A DNA stretch of 54,864 nucleotides, taken from assembly GCA_015680685.1 (NCBI GenBank), contig MNCI01024201.1, forward strand, positions 1 to 54,864. The letters run 5' to 3'. The notes beneath the pieces are model-generated. The model saw nothing but the letters and a program-made list of their open reading frames with translations. It ran no database searches and was not told where the DNA came from. Below are positions 1 through 11,027 of the stretch, in pieces. The stretch is from Gnetum montanum. Taxonomy: Eukaryota; Streptophyta; Gnetopsida; Gnetales; Gnetaceae. Every line of letters begins with the position of its first letter. Position 1 is the first letter of the stretch. The position numbers and the translations under genes were made by a program.

Positions 1-555
1 AATGTGTAGTAGCGGGCCATGGCAGCATCCAAGGGTTCATATGTGGCTTGTTTCTAGCCTTGGATCTGCTTATGCAAATTGGACACTCTGGAGTACGTTT
101 GATACTTTTCGTTGAACAGTTCTAGCATCGTACTCCACCTCTTGATGGTTTTCGGTTCTAAGGACCAGTACCAGCTCTCTGCTTCCTTGGTGAGTGTCCT
201 TGGGAACAACTTAAGTTTTTTCCACTCATTTTCTATATTTTGCAAGGCACAGGCATCGTGGAATGCCTGTAAATGATTTTGCAAATCAGCATTGTATCCC
301 CCCTCAAATCGTGGGATATTGTTCATGTCTAATCGTTTGATCCGACTATCCTTTAAATGTCTTATGGGAATCCTAACTGCCTCCGTTATGTCAGGCATAC
401 TTCAAGTTGCAAGTAGGGGCTTGTCATGATCATCTCTTTCATGACGCCTGTGATGTCTACGTTGTTCCCTACTCTTCCTACATCCTTGCGCTTGTCCTCT
501 CTCTTGACTTTCCCGTGAAGGTCTCTCATCCTTTTTACCTTTATCCTCACCATGT
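1..555 (-). pseudogene. Gag fragment of an Athila-like Ty3/gypsy element (A0)
   Basis: Reading leftwards, a basic His/Arg/Asp-rich N-terminal stretch (about 555-400) leads into a retrotransposon Gag domain (about 398-54) with the motifs KRLDMNNIPRFEGGY, HLQAFHDACAL and AESWYWSLEP. The same order of motifs occurs in the plus-strand gag of A2 at 42101-43000, so this is the same family. Gag packages the element RNA in cytoplasmic particles. The N-terminal part is frameshifted relative to the Gag domain. The fragment is cut by the window start on one side and by an inverted junction near 560 on the other. Confidence is high for the domain, moderate for the Athila assignment. Confidence 0.75.
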
Positions 556-565
556 TGATACTAAG

Positions 566-2254
566 GTATGTTTCTTTTGATATGGCAGGCAATGAGATCA
601 CTTCATCCATCCATCCATCAATTTCTATGGTTTCTCTCGGTTGGGAAATGTACAGTACCTTCTTAATAAGAACTTAAACGAATCGGTGACTGGGTATTTC
701 TCAAACTAAGAAAGGACTCAAGGATTGAAAAGGGTGTGACTTCAAGGGAACTTGATGCTTTTTATGTTGGCCATTCTCTTGGGTGCTTGGATGTTTTCTT
801 CTTGAGTTTTCTTATCATTCTGATGTTACCCCAACTATCAGAAGCTGATACAATAAAAATAAGAAGTCTTTGCATGGTGTGGTTCTCATGCATAAAAACA
901 CAAAAAAAAGTAAGTGAGAATTCAAAACACACCCCTCAGACGAAATAAAATTTGGGCTACAAGCACTGGTTATGGAACCAAAAGTGTTCCCTCTAACTAA
1001 GGCCCTTCTTGCTTCCCATTCTCTCCTTTGTTTCGTCAGAATGGTGGTGGCTCTTTGGAGATGCATCCTCGTTATCCAAGTGGATGGTTTAGCCGAATGC
1101 ATTGATGCGAAGTCACTAAATGTGGTTGGTTTGAGGCTAGACTTGGAATGAGATGTGCCATGTTACATTAATCATAACACACACAAGGGGTTGTACACCA
1201 CCTTNCTTGGAATGAGATGTGCCATGTTACATTAATCATAACACACACAAGGGGTTGTACACCACCTTGTCCTTGGGATTCCATTCCATTCTCTCCTCTT
1301 CATCCTTCTCTCCATGGTTCACCTCATTGTCGGTTGTATCATTAGTGTATATATTTTGGTTGATGCATTGTTTTCTTTTTGGTAAATTCTTGCGGTTAAG
1401 ACTTTAAATCTTGTTCCAAATGACATTCCCAGGGCCTACGGACTCTTTGAATGTCGGTTTGTCAGGGCATTAAGGGCATGAGCCTGCTTTGGGAAGGACC
1501 CACTGACACTCCTATTTGGAGCATTAGTTAAACTCTTTCCCTTAACATTTTGCAATCTATTTTATTTTGTTCATTTCCATCTTGACATCCATTTCATTGA
1601 TGCCATAGTTGTCTCTTTTTACCTATCTTTCTTACTCCTTTTCTTTTTCTATTCTAAAGCTACCGGAGGTTTGCGATTAGTCATGGGGGTACGGGGCCTG
1701 ATTTTTTCGATTTTCTCCTAGCCCTAAATTTTTTGATTTTCTTCCTAACCCCTACACCTTCGGTAGTCATCCGTAACATATTCCCAGATCCATATCAGCC
1801 ATACCACAACCTAGCCAATGGACTTACACCGCAGCAAGGTATCAACTATATTGAGATTCATTTACCCTTGCTAATCAAGATTGTTTTGTGTGTGTAGATG
1901 GCGATCATACAACAACGGATTGGATTTGGAGCAAACACCTGGAATGGAGCAGCGTTGAAGCAACTATGCAAAGAGTAAGATCAATGACGCGCTTACCGAA
2001 GGACAATGAAAAGTGTAATCTTGGTGTTGGCAGTAGCAACACTTCTTTCTATCTCTCTCTTTCTCTCAAGCTTCCAACAAAGGCCTGATGTCATTGTAAT
2101 AAGGTATTCACCCTTATTATCATGAATACCAGTTTTGTCAAGTCTTGTAATAATGATTCATTCACATGTCATCCCATTAGTTCCATTCCCCTTAATAATT
2201 CCATACGTTCCTGATATTATTGTAAGGAACTCGAGGATGAGTTTTCATTCAGTC
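566..2254 (+). other. 3' interior tail of element A1, no recognisable protein
   Basis: This stretch lies between an inverted gag piece and the polypurine tract of A1. Its first 1.1 kb or so is similar to the tail of A2 at about 47965-49260: the same CTTTGCATGGTGTGG segment, the same CAATGAGxxCA segment near the start and the same block around GGAGGACCCACT. It is therefore the post-integrase tail of an Athila-like element, where env-like frames often lie. I can follow no long frame with recognisable motifs. Pyrimidine-rich blocks followed by AG occur (for example near 1660 and 1895) and could be splice acceptors of a lost subgenomic message, but that is a guess. Confidence 0.6.
1142..1268. repeat. 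63-bp direct duplication around a single N (assembly join)
   Basis: Bases 1142-1204 and 1206-1268 are identical, with one N at 1205 between them. This is the pattern left when two overlapping contig ends are placed side by side with a one-base gap. It is most likely an artefact, and the true sequence probably has one copy. Confidence 0.85.
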
Positions 2255-2263
2255 ATGGGGGTA
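2255..2263 (+). promoter_or_regulatory. Polypurine tract of A1
   Basis: ATGGGGGTA lies directly before the LTR start TGATGAG. The same context (CATTCAGTC then a G-run) precedes the A3 LTR on the other strand. The tract primes plus-strand DNA synthesis, which identifies the next LTR as a 3' LTR. Confidence 0.8.
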
Positions 2264-2314
2264 TGATGAGACGCGATATTGCATGGGCCGCAATATTGCG
2301 GTCCATAGCCAAAT

Positions 2315-2325
2315 CTATAAATAAG
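2315..2325 (+). promoter_or_regulatory. TATA box of the A1 LTR
   Basis: CTATAAATAAG lies about 50 bp into the LTR, at the same relative place as the TATA boxes of A2 (22881) and A3 (50010-50020), just downstream of palindromic ATATTGCG boxes. It marks the likely U3 core promoter. Confidence 0.7.
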
Positions 2326-2577
2326 AGGTGGCACTCCCCTTATTTCCCATCCTGGTCTAGAAGTAGGAAAACTTTGGCAGTTTGATCACTCTAGAGATAG
2401 ATTATTTTCCATGTATCCGCAGTAGGAGTCCTAGAGTGAACGGATCTTTATTAGAGCAACATTGTACTTGAACACAAGTTGTGTACGGCAATAAAGATGA
2501 ACTTGATTGGATAAACCTTATAGTGCATGGAATAGGATTTTATTTAATTGTTATTTATTGCTTTCCTAGAATGAGGT

Positions 2578-2793
2578 ATGAGTACGACTTGATTACGAGC
2601 ATCCAAGGATGTGTATAGTTAGTCAAGAAATCGGCTGCTCATCGCATGCGATATGAGTACGACTTGATTACGAGCATCTCATGTGACTACTTAGTAACCC
2701 AGTGGCATATCCAGGATCTACGCTTGGTAATCCCAGTGGTAGTTGTGCACGGCAGATGTGTACGGTTAGTCAAGGAATCGACTACTCATCGCA
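2578..2793 (+). repeat. Tandem duplications inside the A1 LTR
   Basis: A 26-bp block starting ATGAGTACGACTTG occurs at 2578 and again at 2653. A second block with GTTAGTCAAGRAATCG and CTCATCGCA occurs near 2615 and near 2762. These repeats account for the extra length of this LTR and are probably replication-slippage or recombination products. Confidence 0.7.
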
Positions 2794-3241
2794 CTTAGGC
2801 TAGATAGATTCTCTCAACCCTTTCCTCCTAGTTAAGTGCCTCAGTACGACCACTTCAAGCACGTGCATTATGTGTAGTGATCCCAGTAACGATTAGCATT
2901 TGGTAGCCACAGTTGCATAGTTCAGGGTGTGTATGGTAAGTGGGAACGGATGCTGACGTTAGTTAATTTAGACTTAGGACATTAGTTAGAGTTAGTTAGT
3001 TTTCTCAACCCTTCACCTCATAGCATAGGAGATAAAACTAGAAAAGACCATAAAAATCATATACCTCGGACTTACTTAACCATACACTGTGACAAAAAAA
3101 AGTAAGTCTACGAAGATAACGAATGATTAACCCCAAGTGTTTCATGGGGCGTGTAGGCATTTAATCTGCGGAGTTCGACCGGATCGCACGTGCTACACTC
3201 GTTTCGTATGGTTGAGTGTAGGGGTACCTCGCCACTCATCA

Positions 3242-5214
3242 ACAACTAATTGTGAATCTCCTCGGATTGCTAGATGTTGTATGTGCGATGCTTGGGCAGT
3301 TAAGAGGCCTTTGAGCAGTCCTTCATACTCTACAACATTGTTGGTGCACGGGAATGCAAAACGATAAGCGAAAGGATGCATTTCCCTAGAAGGGAATGTG
3401 ATGATGGCAATTACGCTACCTTCTCATGCGGTTGATGTGCCTTCAAAATGTAAAGTGGCTTCAAGATGCGATGGGATAACATGGATATTACTAATGTGCT
3501 CGTCTAGGAATTTGGGGTCTATGGTTGCCTAGTCGTCGATTGGCGAGGCCATGAGTTGGATTGTTATGGCTTGACCCTTCATTGACGATTGACTTAGATA
3601 GTGTAAATCGAATTCCACAGTCATTGCTTTCCATCAAGCTATTCTACTACTTTCGTATAGGTTGTTAGTGATAGCTCAAAGTATATTGCTTTTGCAAATG
3701 ATATTGGTTGGACTGTAGAACAGGTAATGCCTCCACTTTTTTAGTGCGAATACTAAGGCAAGGCAATTCCTCTCTACCTCATTGTACTTCGCCTCATGCG
3801 CTATTAGTGAATGGCTCATATAATACACCGATATCTCAAAATCATCATCTCATTTTTGTCATAGCAGTGCTGTGACAGATGTGTTGGAGGTGGCGAGGTA
3901 GATGAAGAAGGGTTTATCCCTTTGTGGAGGATGCATGGTCAGGAGGTGTGAAAGCTCCTTCTTCAAGTTGTTGAAGGCTTGTTGACACTAGGTTATCCAC
4001 TCGAAGTTAACCCACTTCTTTAGAGGATGTTGCATGGGGTGTAACTTGTCAGTCAACCTTGCTATGAACCTTTGAAAGAACTATACTCTACTCGGCAAAC
4101 CATGTAGCTCCTTAAGATTTGTGGGAGGTGTCAGGTTGACAATGGCTTTGACTTTGTCAGGGTCCACCCGTATTCTGGCCTCCGATACTACGAACCCTAA
4201 CATGGGTCCGATTTTCACTCTGAAGATGCACTTCTTAGGATTGAGGCGCAGGTCATGCATTTGGCAGCACTTGAGGACTATTCCTAGGTCACGTGGGTAA
4301 TCAGCTGCCTCCTTGGACTTGACCGCTATATCATCCACGTAGTTGTTTAACATTTCTAGGATATAGTCACTGAAGATGTAGGTCATGGCTCGCTGGTATG
4401 TTGCTCCAGCATTTTTGAACTCGAAAGACATCATGGTGTTGCAAAAGGTACCTCATGGGATCATGAAGGTTGTTGATAGTTGGTGTTCTCGGTTAATGTG
4501 AATTTGGTTATATTTGAAGAAACCATCCATAAAGGATAGTAGAGCGTGACTAGCCGTGGTGTCAATGAGCTGATTGATGCTTGGGAGTGGGAAGTTGTCC
4601 TTGATCGTTGCTTTGTTCAAGTCCTAGAAGTCTATACAGATGCATATCCCTCCCATTTTCTTCAAAACCACAACGATGTTGGACACCCACTCCGAGTAGT
4701 CAACCGTGCGGATGAAACCAGCTTGATATAGCTTGGTGATTTTATCCCTCACAACTACTACGATTTTTGGCTTAACTTTACGAGCCTTTTGCTTGACTGC
4801 CTTCATGCACGGGTCTAGGACGATTTTTTGTTAAATTAGCCACGGATCTAGACCTGGTATGTCACTGTACAACCATGTGAAGGCATTGATATTGTCTTGT
4901 AGGATCTTAGCTATGCTATTATGGGTTCGTGCATCTAGGAGGGAGTTGAGTTTCAATGTTTTTATCTCCCCCCTAGACATGGTGACAGGCGTCTTGATGA
5001 GAGGGTCCTTAGTTACGTCCCTGGCTTCTAAATCTAGGGCTTTGACTAGATGCTTGAGCCAGTCTGGGGATGCTTCTAAGGCTGCTATGGTGCTAGCTGT
5101 GATCGACCCCGAGTCGATCATGTTGGGGTTCAACTATCTCATGACCTTGCCCTATGGACCTGCTAACGTTAAAGGTGTGGAGAGGTTGCGATGGACTTCC
5201 ATCTCTTGCTCAAC
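3242..5214 (-). pseudogene. pol: Reverse transcriptase, RNase H and partial second RNase H of B
   Basis: RT runs from about 5130 to 4080. It has the motifs YQAGFIRTVDYSEWVSNIVV, CICIDF, ALLSFMDGF and an intact catalytic YVDD at 4341-4330. The standard Ty3 RNase H follows (YNEVERNCLALVFA, about 3790-3750). The archaeal-type RNase H typical of Tat elements begins near 3455 (TLHFEG, then FPCTNNVVEYEG and GDSQLVV). It is cut at 3242 by the A1 LTR, which makes a chimeric frame. A TAG lies after LHGLPSRV at 4083-4081, at the same codon as in C1. A T-rich tract ending in CAG at 5215 could be a sense splice acceptor for this part. Several other stops are present. Confidence 0.85.
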
Positions 5215-6152
5215 CTGCCAACATGAGACAAAAGCTTGGTTAAGAGGCGTCGGTTGGCAGAGATTGTGTATGAAAAAAATTTGCAAAGTAGCGATGAGAT
5301 GCAACTTGTGAAGTGTGATGATATAAAGGTTAAAAGTTTGTCATTTTAAGGTCATGGTGGACCACCAAGACATGAGAGCGTAGAACTTCTAAAAATGTGA
5401 AACTGTCGATGTAAAAGTGCGAAGCTGTGAAACCATGCCAATGCCAAGCTGCTAGTTTAGTGTCATTTCGGACTGCCTGATTGTAACATGCAAAATTTTA
5501 ACATGTGGAATGACGGTATGTGGAACGAGAAAAGGTGGGTATGAGAAATGCAACATCGTTAAGACAAACACATGAGCATGCTGACACAAAACTTCTAGAA
5601 ATTGTGACACTGTCAATGTAGGAGTGCGAAACTTCAAGAAGATGTGAAATCGTCCATGTAATTGCGGATTGCAAATGTAACAGGTTGGGATTGCTAGTTT
5701 AGGGTCTTTTCAGATTGTTAGAAGTGCAACTAAGCTAGGGTTGCTAGTTTAAGGTCTTTTCGGACCCATCATGTTGCGATTGCTAGGATTGCTGGTTTAA
5801 GGTCTTTTCAGACTTGTAACGAAAAAAATATATATTTTTTATTTTCGAGAAAGTGCATGGTTGACTCGAAGCGTGTTAAGGCTTTAATGCTAATAGTGCT
5901 ACAATGTCGTGGTGAGCATGCTACGCTGTACAGCACCCTTCGCAGTAATCAGAGAGGGAGGGCAGCAAGTTTCCCCATCTTACCATCACGGCCATAAATA
6001 GGGATTAAGCCTTGGCAATTTTGTCATTTTCAGCATAAGAGCATAGAGCCTACATCAGAGCACAAGGTGATTTCGAAGCACAGAGAAATTGTGATAACGG
6101 CTAGCGAGGCGAGTTTTTTTACAATGAATAGTGTAAACCTGCAATCAGAACA
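5215..6152. other. Non-coding gap of B between RT and the antisense gene
   Basis: There is no coding signal. Two blocks with CTTCTAxAAATxGTGA and AxTGTCxATGTA lie about 200 bp apart (near 5388 and 5590). From 5690 to 5820 there are three copies of a unit containing GCTAGTTTAAGGTCTTTT, a relative of the repeats that flank the antisense gene of C1. A TATA-like box at 5993 and a purine-rich leader precede the antisense ATG. The gap probably holds the antisense promoter and the 3' end of a candidate sense intron. Confidence 0.5.
5993..6002 (+). promoter_or_regulatory. TATA-like box of the antisense gene in B
   Basis: CATAAATAGG lies 160 bp before the exon 1 ATG (6153). C1 has CATATAAG on its own antisense strand about 120 bp before the homologous ATG. 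The same position in two diverged copies supports a promoter. No transcription start can be proved from sequence. Confidence 0.4.
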
Positions 6153-9100
6153 ATGGCTCCTAAGATTCACTTGGCACTTGCAAAGGTTGACGAGGTGAAG
6201 AAGACCCTAAGGCATGAGACGCAGTCGCTCGTTGTGGCACGGAGGAGCACACCGTTGACCTAGTAGGTTACTCTTCCTCTGCCTTTTGTCATTTTATGTT
6301 TTCTGTTATTCGCTGCTTTCTTTTTGCGTCCTATTCGCTTTGCATCCATTTTTGATTACCTATGTTCTCTTGTTGTCGTCGCATCATTTTGGCCCCTTGC
6401 ATCGTCGCTGTCTCTGTTTTGGCCATGGCAGATGCATGAATGTTACGTCATAGTTGCATGCAAAGCTGCTTAGGCCACCATCGTCATGGCTGTCATAACC
6501 ACAGGGGCTCAGGCAGCTTAAGTTGCTTGTTTCTTCGAATGGCGTAACGTAGAACCCTTAGAAGGGCTAGGCTACGTATGATGCGACTGTGTGATACATG
6601 TTTTGTTAAGGCATGTTGTTAATTGTCCATTGCTACGCTAGACTATTTGCATGTTCTTGCTACGCTAGGCCTTCATGCCCTTGCTACGTTACATGCGAGA
6701 AGAGGGTTATGCTATGCTGCTACTATGTTGCGTGTGTATTGCCTTTGGATATGATGCCAACATTTGTTGATTGTGTTATGCAAGGTGGGGTTGAGACCTA
6801 GGCTGATTGTTTTGGAGGTTAGAGGGGTCCTGTGTCACATGGGTAGACCTATGGCTAATGTTCCTCCTCCCCAAATATGTATGGGGGATCGAGGGGTCTG
6901 GTTCAGGCCCGGGGCACAGGACTTCTTGCAATTTCTCCTCGACCACTTCAACATGATCGTTTGGTCCTCCCTAGAGGAGGTGGAGGTGGCTGTCGTCACA
7001 TAAGCCATTTTTCCTAGGGCAAGCTGAGGCATTTTAAGGTTCCTGACCGACGAGGCAGTCACGAGCAGGTGGGGGGAAGGATCCAGTCAATGCCCAACAA
7101 GGTTAAGGCACTTCTCCTAGATCTGGGAGATGGCCAAGTATGACTACTACCACTGCTTCAACACATTATTCCTTGCATGTTTTACGACGACGTGCTTCCA
7201 AAATCCTCAAGGAACTGTCTACGTTGCTGGCGGGTGGGTTGTGCAACTTTGTTCTACTATTGTTGTGCGATGTTGGCCCTGATGGCCTAATGCTAATAGT
7301 ATGCATTTGCTACCAGGTTCTTCCTTGATGAGAATGGTGTTCATGACCTACCGGATCAATTGGCCATAGCATAGCTGGCCCTACAGGAGTTCTCTTTCGC
7401 CCAGAACCTGCGGGCGGGTGTGATTAGGCAATGCGCAGGTAAGTACCATACCTACCTAGACGTGTACTCTCCCCTCTACAACCAGTGCAGGAGGCAAGGT
7501 TGGTTGGATGGGGAGTGGACGAAACCCTTCAAATTGGTCACGCTTGACCAAGTTCTGGTTGAACTCCCACAGTTCCCTCTGCCGTACCAACTTGGTAGGT
7601 CGAGCGGTAAGTGCTACATGTTTGATGCCTTTGCAAATTTTGAATTTCCTACGTCTTTGTGCTAAATGTTTTGTGAACCTATTGCAGGGGCGAAGAAGCC
7701 TAAGGAGGTGACGGTGGTAACCGCCGAGGCGTAGGGAGAGAATGTCTACTTCAAATATGGAGAAGTAGAGAAGAGCCAGCACTGGCTGAACGACGGGGCC
7801 TCAGATGGTCTGCTTCAGAAGATTGAAAAGGCAAAGCTTATGGATCTACTTCTGGCCCTGAATCCGAACGTTCCCATGGCCGAGATGCTTACCTTAGTTG
7901 GATTCTTCTCCAACAAGGTGGGCCGTATTCACCTGAGCATGCATGGCGTGTGGGTGGTCATTGACATCAATGACTAGCTGTTTGTGAATCTGTTCGGTGT
8001 CCCTGCCGAAGGCATTTCGGTGGGGTCAAAGTCCAAGACTGAGTTGATCCTTGAGAAGAAGGACCTCAAAGAGTGGCTAGGGCTCATGAAGGAGCGTAAG
8101 GGGCTTCCTATGGAGAATCTCAAGGAAGGACCCATCAAGGAGTTCTACCCTATTTTTCATACTCGTGCATTCCCCCAGCTACTTACCCAGGGAAAAGTCC
8201 TAGGGCTTGAGTAGGCCTGGGTAATGCATGAGGTCATGGAGGAGGGGACTCGTTACGATTGGGCCGAGTCCCTGTGCAAAGGCTTATGGGCTAAGATCTT
8301 GGGGCACTGTGCGAAGACGGAGTCCCATTCCAACATCCACTATGCCTTTTATATAGGCTGCCTCAAGCGCTTCTTGAAGTTCCTGGTGGTTTGGGAGAGA
8401 GAAAATTGGATCTCACGGAATCATGACCAGATTTCCAAACCCTAGATTCACTAGGTCTTTTGGACCATCCAAGCCCAAGACCCTCCAGAAGTAGTTGGGT
8501 AGTCATTTTCCTTAACGATTAAGGATCGAGCGGCCCGCAACGTTCATGGCTAGGATAGCATAGGAGAGATGTCCCCCATCATGGACGGTAGCGTATCTTG
8601 AGACGAGCATTTCATAGCTGAAACGGTTGCTAGCACATTGCGGTAGAAGAGGCCTTCCCCAGCCCTTCGTGTGGAGGAGGAGGAGGGGTGTACACTGTAG
8701 CTTAAATTGCAGAGAACTCGACCTCCTATTGGTAAGTGCTTTCATTTAGTGTTTGTTTTTGCGGTGGTCTGCTACGCTATGCTATGCTAGCGTAGCATAG
8801 CATCTGCTTTAGGCTACTTACTTTGAACTAATGCCAACATGTCTGACTATCAAAAGAGAGAGAAGAAGAAGAAGCAGGTGACGAAGATGTGTCAGCCCCC
8901 AAGATGGGGGCAACGAATACGGACACGGAGGCCCCAATTTTGGCGAGAGGGGCTTCGATGGCGATGAATAAGGACGTGGAGGCCCCTGTTTTTACGAGAG
9001 GGGCTCCGGTCAAGAAGAAGGGAGCTCTTGTGGCTAAGGTAGGGGACCTTGTCATTAGGGAGAACCCTCCTACTGAGGAGTCCTCCTTGAATAAATAAGA

Positions 9101-10560
9101 TGCTAGTCTCTTCAAAGGAAAAGCACCAGCGCATGAAGAGGAGGTCCACAAGGACCTAGGAGGAACTTCCAGCCAGGCCTTTGCCATCATTTTGCGTCAG
9201 CTAGAAGAGAGATTGCCACCAGACGTTGGTGAGTTTGGTAATATGTCTGCCTTGTCGTAGTCTATTTTGGTTATTGCTAATGTGTTTGGTTATGCGACAG
9301 ATGCCATTGCTGATGCCACAGGACCCACTCTGGTTCACGTCGGGCCTTGGGTTGAAATCCCCAACAAATTCACGTTTATGCAGGGGATTGTGGATGACAT
9401 GATTAAGCACCTTCAGCAGGTAGACCCTGAAGCAGGTAAGTAGTAGTGCTATCCACTCACGTTGCTATGCTAAAGTTTCTTGTGTTTGCTACTTGTGCTA
9501 TGCTAATGCGATTAATGTATTCCTTGTGTTATGGTAGCCTCTCGACTCAAAGGGGACCTGACATGACCTTTGAAGATTGATGTTGTGTTCACATTCCCCC
9601 TGGAAGCAACCAAGGTATCTCATCGTGCATACGACAAGGTTTGTAAATGTGCTTTGCACTTGGCACGCTCCCTATGGTAGTGCAGGCATACCAACGAGGA
9701 GCTGTGGAAATGAGTTCAGGAGATAGAGGAGAGGGAGGCTAACCTGAGGTTTGAGGTAGAGGACCTCAAGTCGAGGAATGACTTCCTCATGGTCCACAAA
9801 ATTAAAAACAAAGATTGGTGCACCATGGTGGTAGACCATGCCAGGTTTTGGACGGTTGCACGCTAGAACGTCGAGACTACTTGCAAGTTGATAGAGCAAC
9901 GCATGCAAATGGACCTGCTGGACCAGAAGTGTTACGATTTGAAAGACCTCAGCACTAAGATTTTCAAATGGGGGCAAACCCAATGAAACCACACACATAT
10001 GTATAAATGGGAAAATGCTACCCATTGCAAGTTATACGAAGAAGCTGCTATGGAGGCATTTATGTATGAAGCATTCGTAAATGCCATTGACGCTTCTGAC
10101 GCTTACTCTAGGTTTAAAGAGCAAGTCAAGGTTACGAAAGCTTCTAACGCAAAGATGACCCTTCCCATAGGAGAGTCTGCGGCCATCTCCTATGCTCCAG
10201 GGCCACCAAGGTGGACACCAACCGAAAGGGCAAGAGCTACCACAGCTGATTCTACACCAGACAGAAGGCGTTGGGTAGATATCACGATAGAGGAGGTCTG
10301 GTGTTGCCTCGGGCTTGGTCTAAACTAGATACCTTTCGAGATAGACACGGGACTTGCCTAGGTTAGTCACGTTTTACTATGTAAATGTTTATGCTCGGTT
10401 GTAGTTTGCATTTGTTGGCCTCATTGATCACTTTACCCTTGCAATGTAGGCCCCAAGTAATGGCGCAGCATTCGTAGAGGAAGGGAATGAAGAGCTGGCG
10501 AGGGACCAAGCAGTGGAAGACAATGCGAAGGGAGATGATGCAAACAGAAACGACCCATGA
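6153..10560 (+). pseudogene. Antisense eight-exon gene in B: FCP1/HAD-like domain, helical domain, coiled coil
   Basis: This gene runs against gag-pol. Exons inferred by alignment with the C1 copy are 6153-6262, 6785-7233, 7317-7594, 7688-8731, about 8857-9228, 9301-9435, 9538-10351 and 10450-10560. Each is bounded by GT and AG, for example G|GTAAGTGC after 8731 and GCGACAG before 9301. Exon 1 starts MAPKIHLALAKVDEV. Exon 2 is HAD-like. Exon 4 has LFVNLFGVPAEG and FYPIFHTRAFPQLL. Exon 5 is acidic with EAPILARGA repeats. Exon 7 is heptad-like, then PPRWTPTERAR. The gene ends in TGA at 10558. Stops are present in exons 2, 4, 5 and 7, and the exon 1/2 junction is degraded. Function is unknown. 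It resembles a captured host gene fused to transposon-type domains. Confidence 0.7.
6785..7233 (+). other. Exon 2 of the B antisense gene: FCP1/HAD-phosphatase-like domain
   Basis: The order of motifs follows plant FCP1-homology proteins: LIVLEVRGVL (motif I, normally DLDG or DLNG), a Pro-rich loop, WFRPGAQDFLQFLL, then MIVWSS (motif II region), RHFS then IWEM, and NTLFLACFTTTCFQNPQG in place of the DDSPxK region. The first catalytic Asp is Glu and the second is Arg. The acidic pair near the end is replaced by Ala-Cys. Enzyme activity is therefore unlikely. The exon is 449 bp, against 450 bp in C1. Confidence 0.6.
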
Positions 10561-11027
10561 CAACATCGGATTTCTTTTTTTGAAAACTTAAAATTCTGGA
10601 TTTTTGCAATTTTGTGCAGAAAATTTTGCAAACATTGAAAGACAACCATTTTGAATAAAGGAAGAAGGTTTTTGTGCAAATTTGTGTACTACATACATGC
10701 GTTTAGTATAGAATGTTCATGCTTTCATGTGCTAGTTTTAGGCCATTATGGGCCATTGCAGAATATGCCAAAGAGATGATGCGTTAATGACTTGAATAGA
10801 AGCTAACTTATGACTTGTGCTAGTTTTAAGCCGTCTCGGGCCATAGTGTAGCATTGCATAGTTTTAGGCCATTTCGGGCCATAGCGTAGTATTACTAGTT
10901 TTAGGCCATTTCAGGCCATTGTTAGTTTTAGGCCGTTTCGGGCCATAGCGTAGCGCTAGTTTTATGCCATTTCGGGCCATAACGTTGAAGCATATGAGCA
11001 GTGTGTGAGCAAGAAGAAATGGGGTTG
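10561..11027. repeat. Repeat cluster between the antisense gene and protease of B
   Basis: Six copies of a unit containing TAGTTTTAGGCC followed by an ATTTCGGGCC-like half lie between 10730 and 10980, spaced 27 to 90 bp apart. The complement, GGCCTAAAACTAGC, is found three times at the matching place in C1 (29395-29510). The first 170 bp hold the 3' flank of the antisense gene, with AT-rich DNA but no clear poly(A) signal. Confidence 0.7.

Larger units (their letters stand above)
2264..3241 (+). repeat. 3' LTR of A1 (Athila-like)
   Basis: The LTR begins TGATGAGACG after the polypurine tract and ends GCCACTCATCA. The same end is seen at 41270 just before the A2 primer-binding site. At 978 bp it is longer than the A2 and A3 LTRs (about 850 bp) because of internal duplications. 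It carries ATATTGCG palindromes and a TATA box. The sequence after 3241 is in the middle of the RNase H gene of B, so A1 inserted into B. The first five flanking bases are ACAAC, and the matching copy lies left of the window. Confidence 0.85.

Noticed and set aside
815-1102. Open frame on the minus strand in the A1 tail
   Set aside because: It lies opposite the conserved tail orientation, has no motif and is not conserved in A2.
4859-5311. 150-codon plus-strand frame over the B RT start
   Set aside because: It is a shadow of the minus-strand RT. No homologous frame is conserved in C1.
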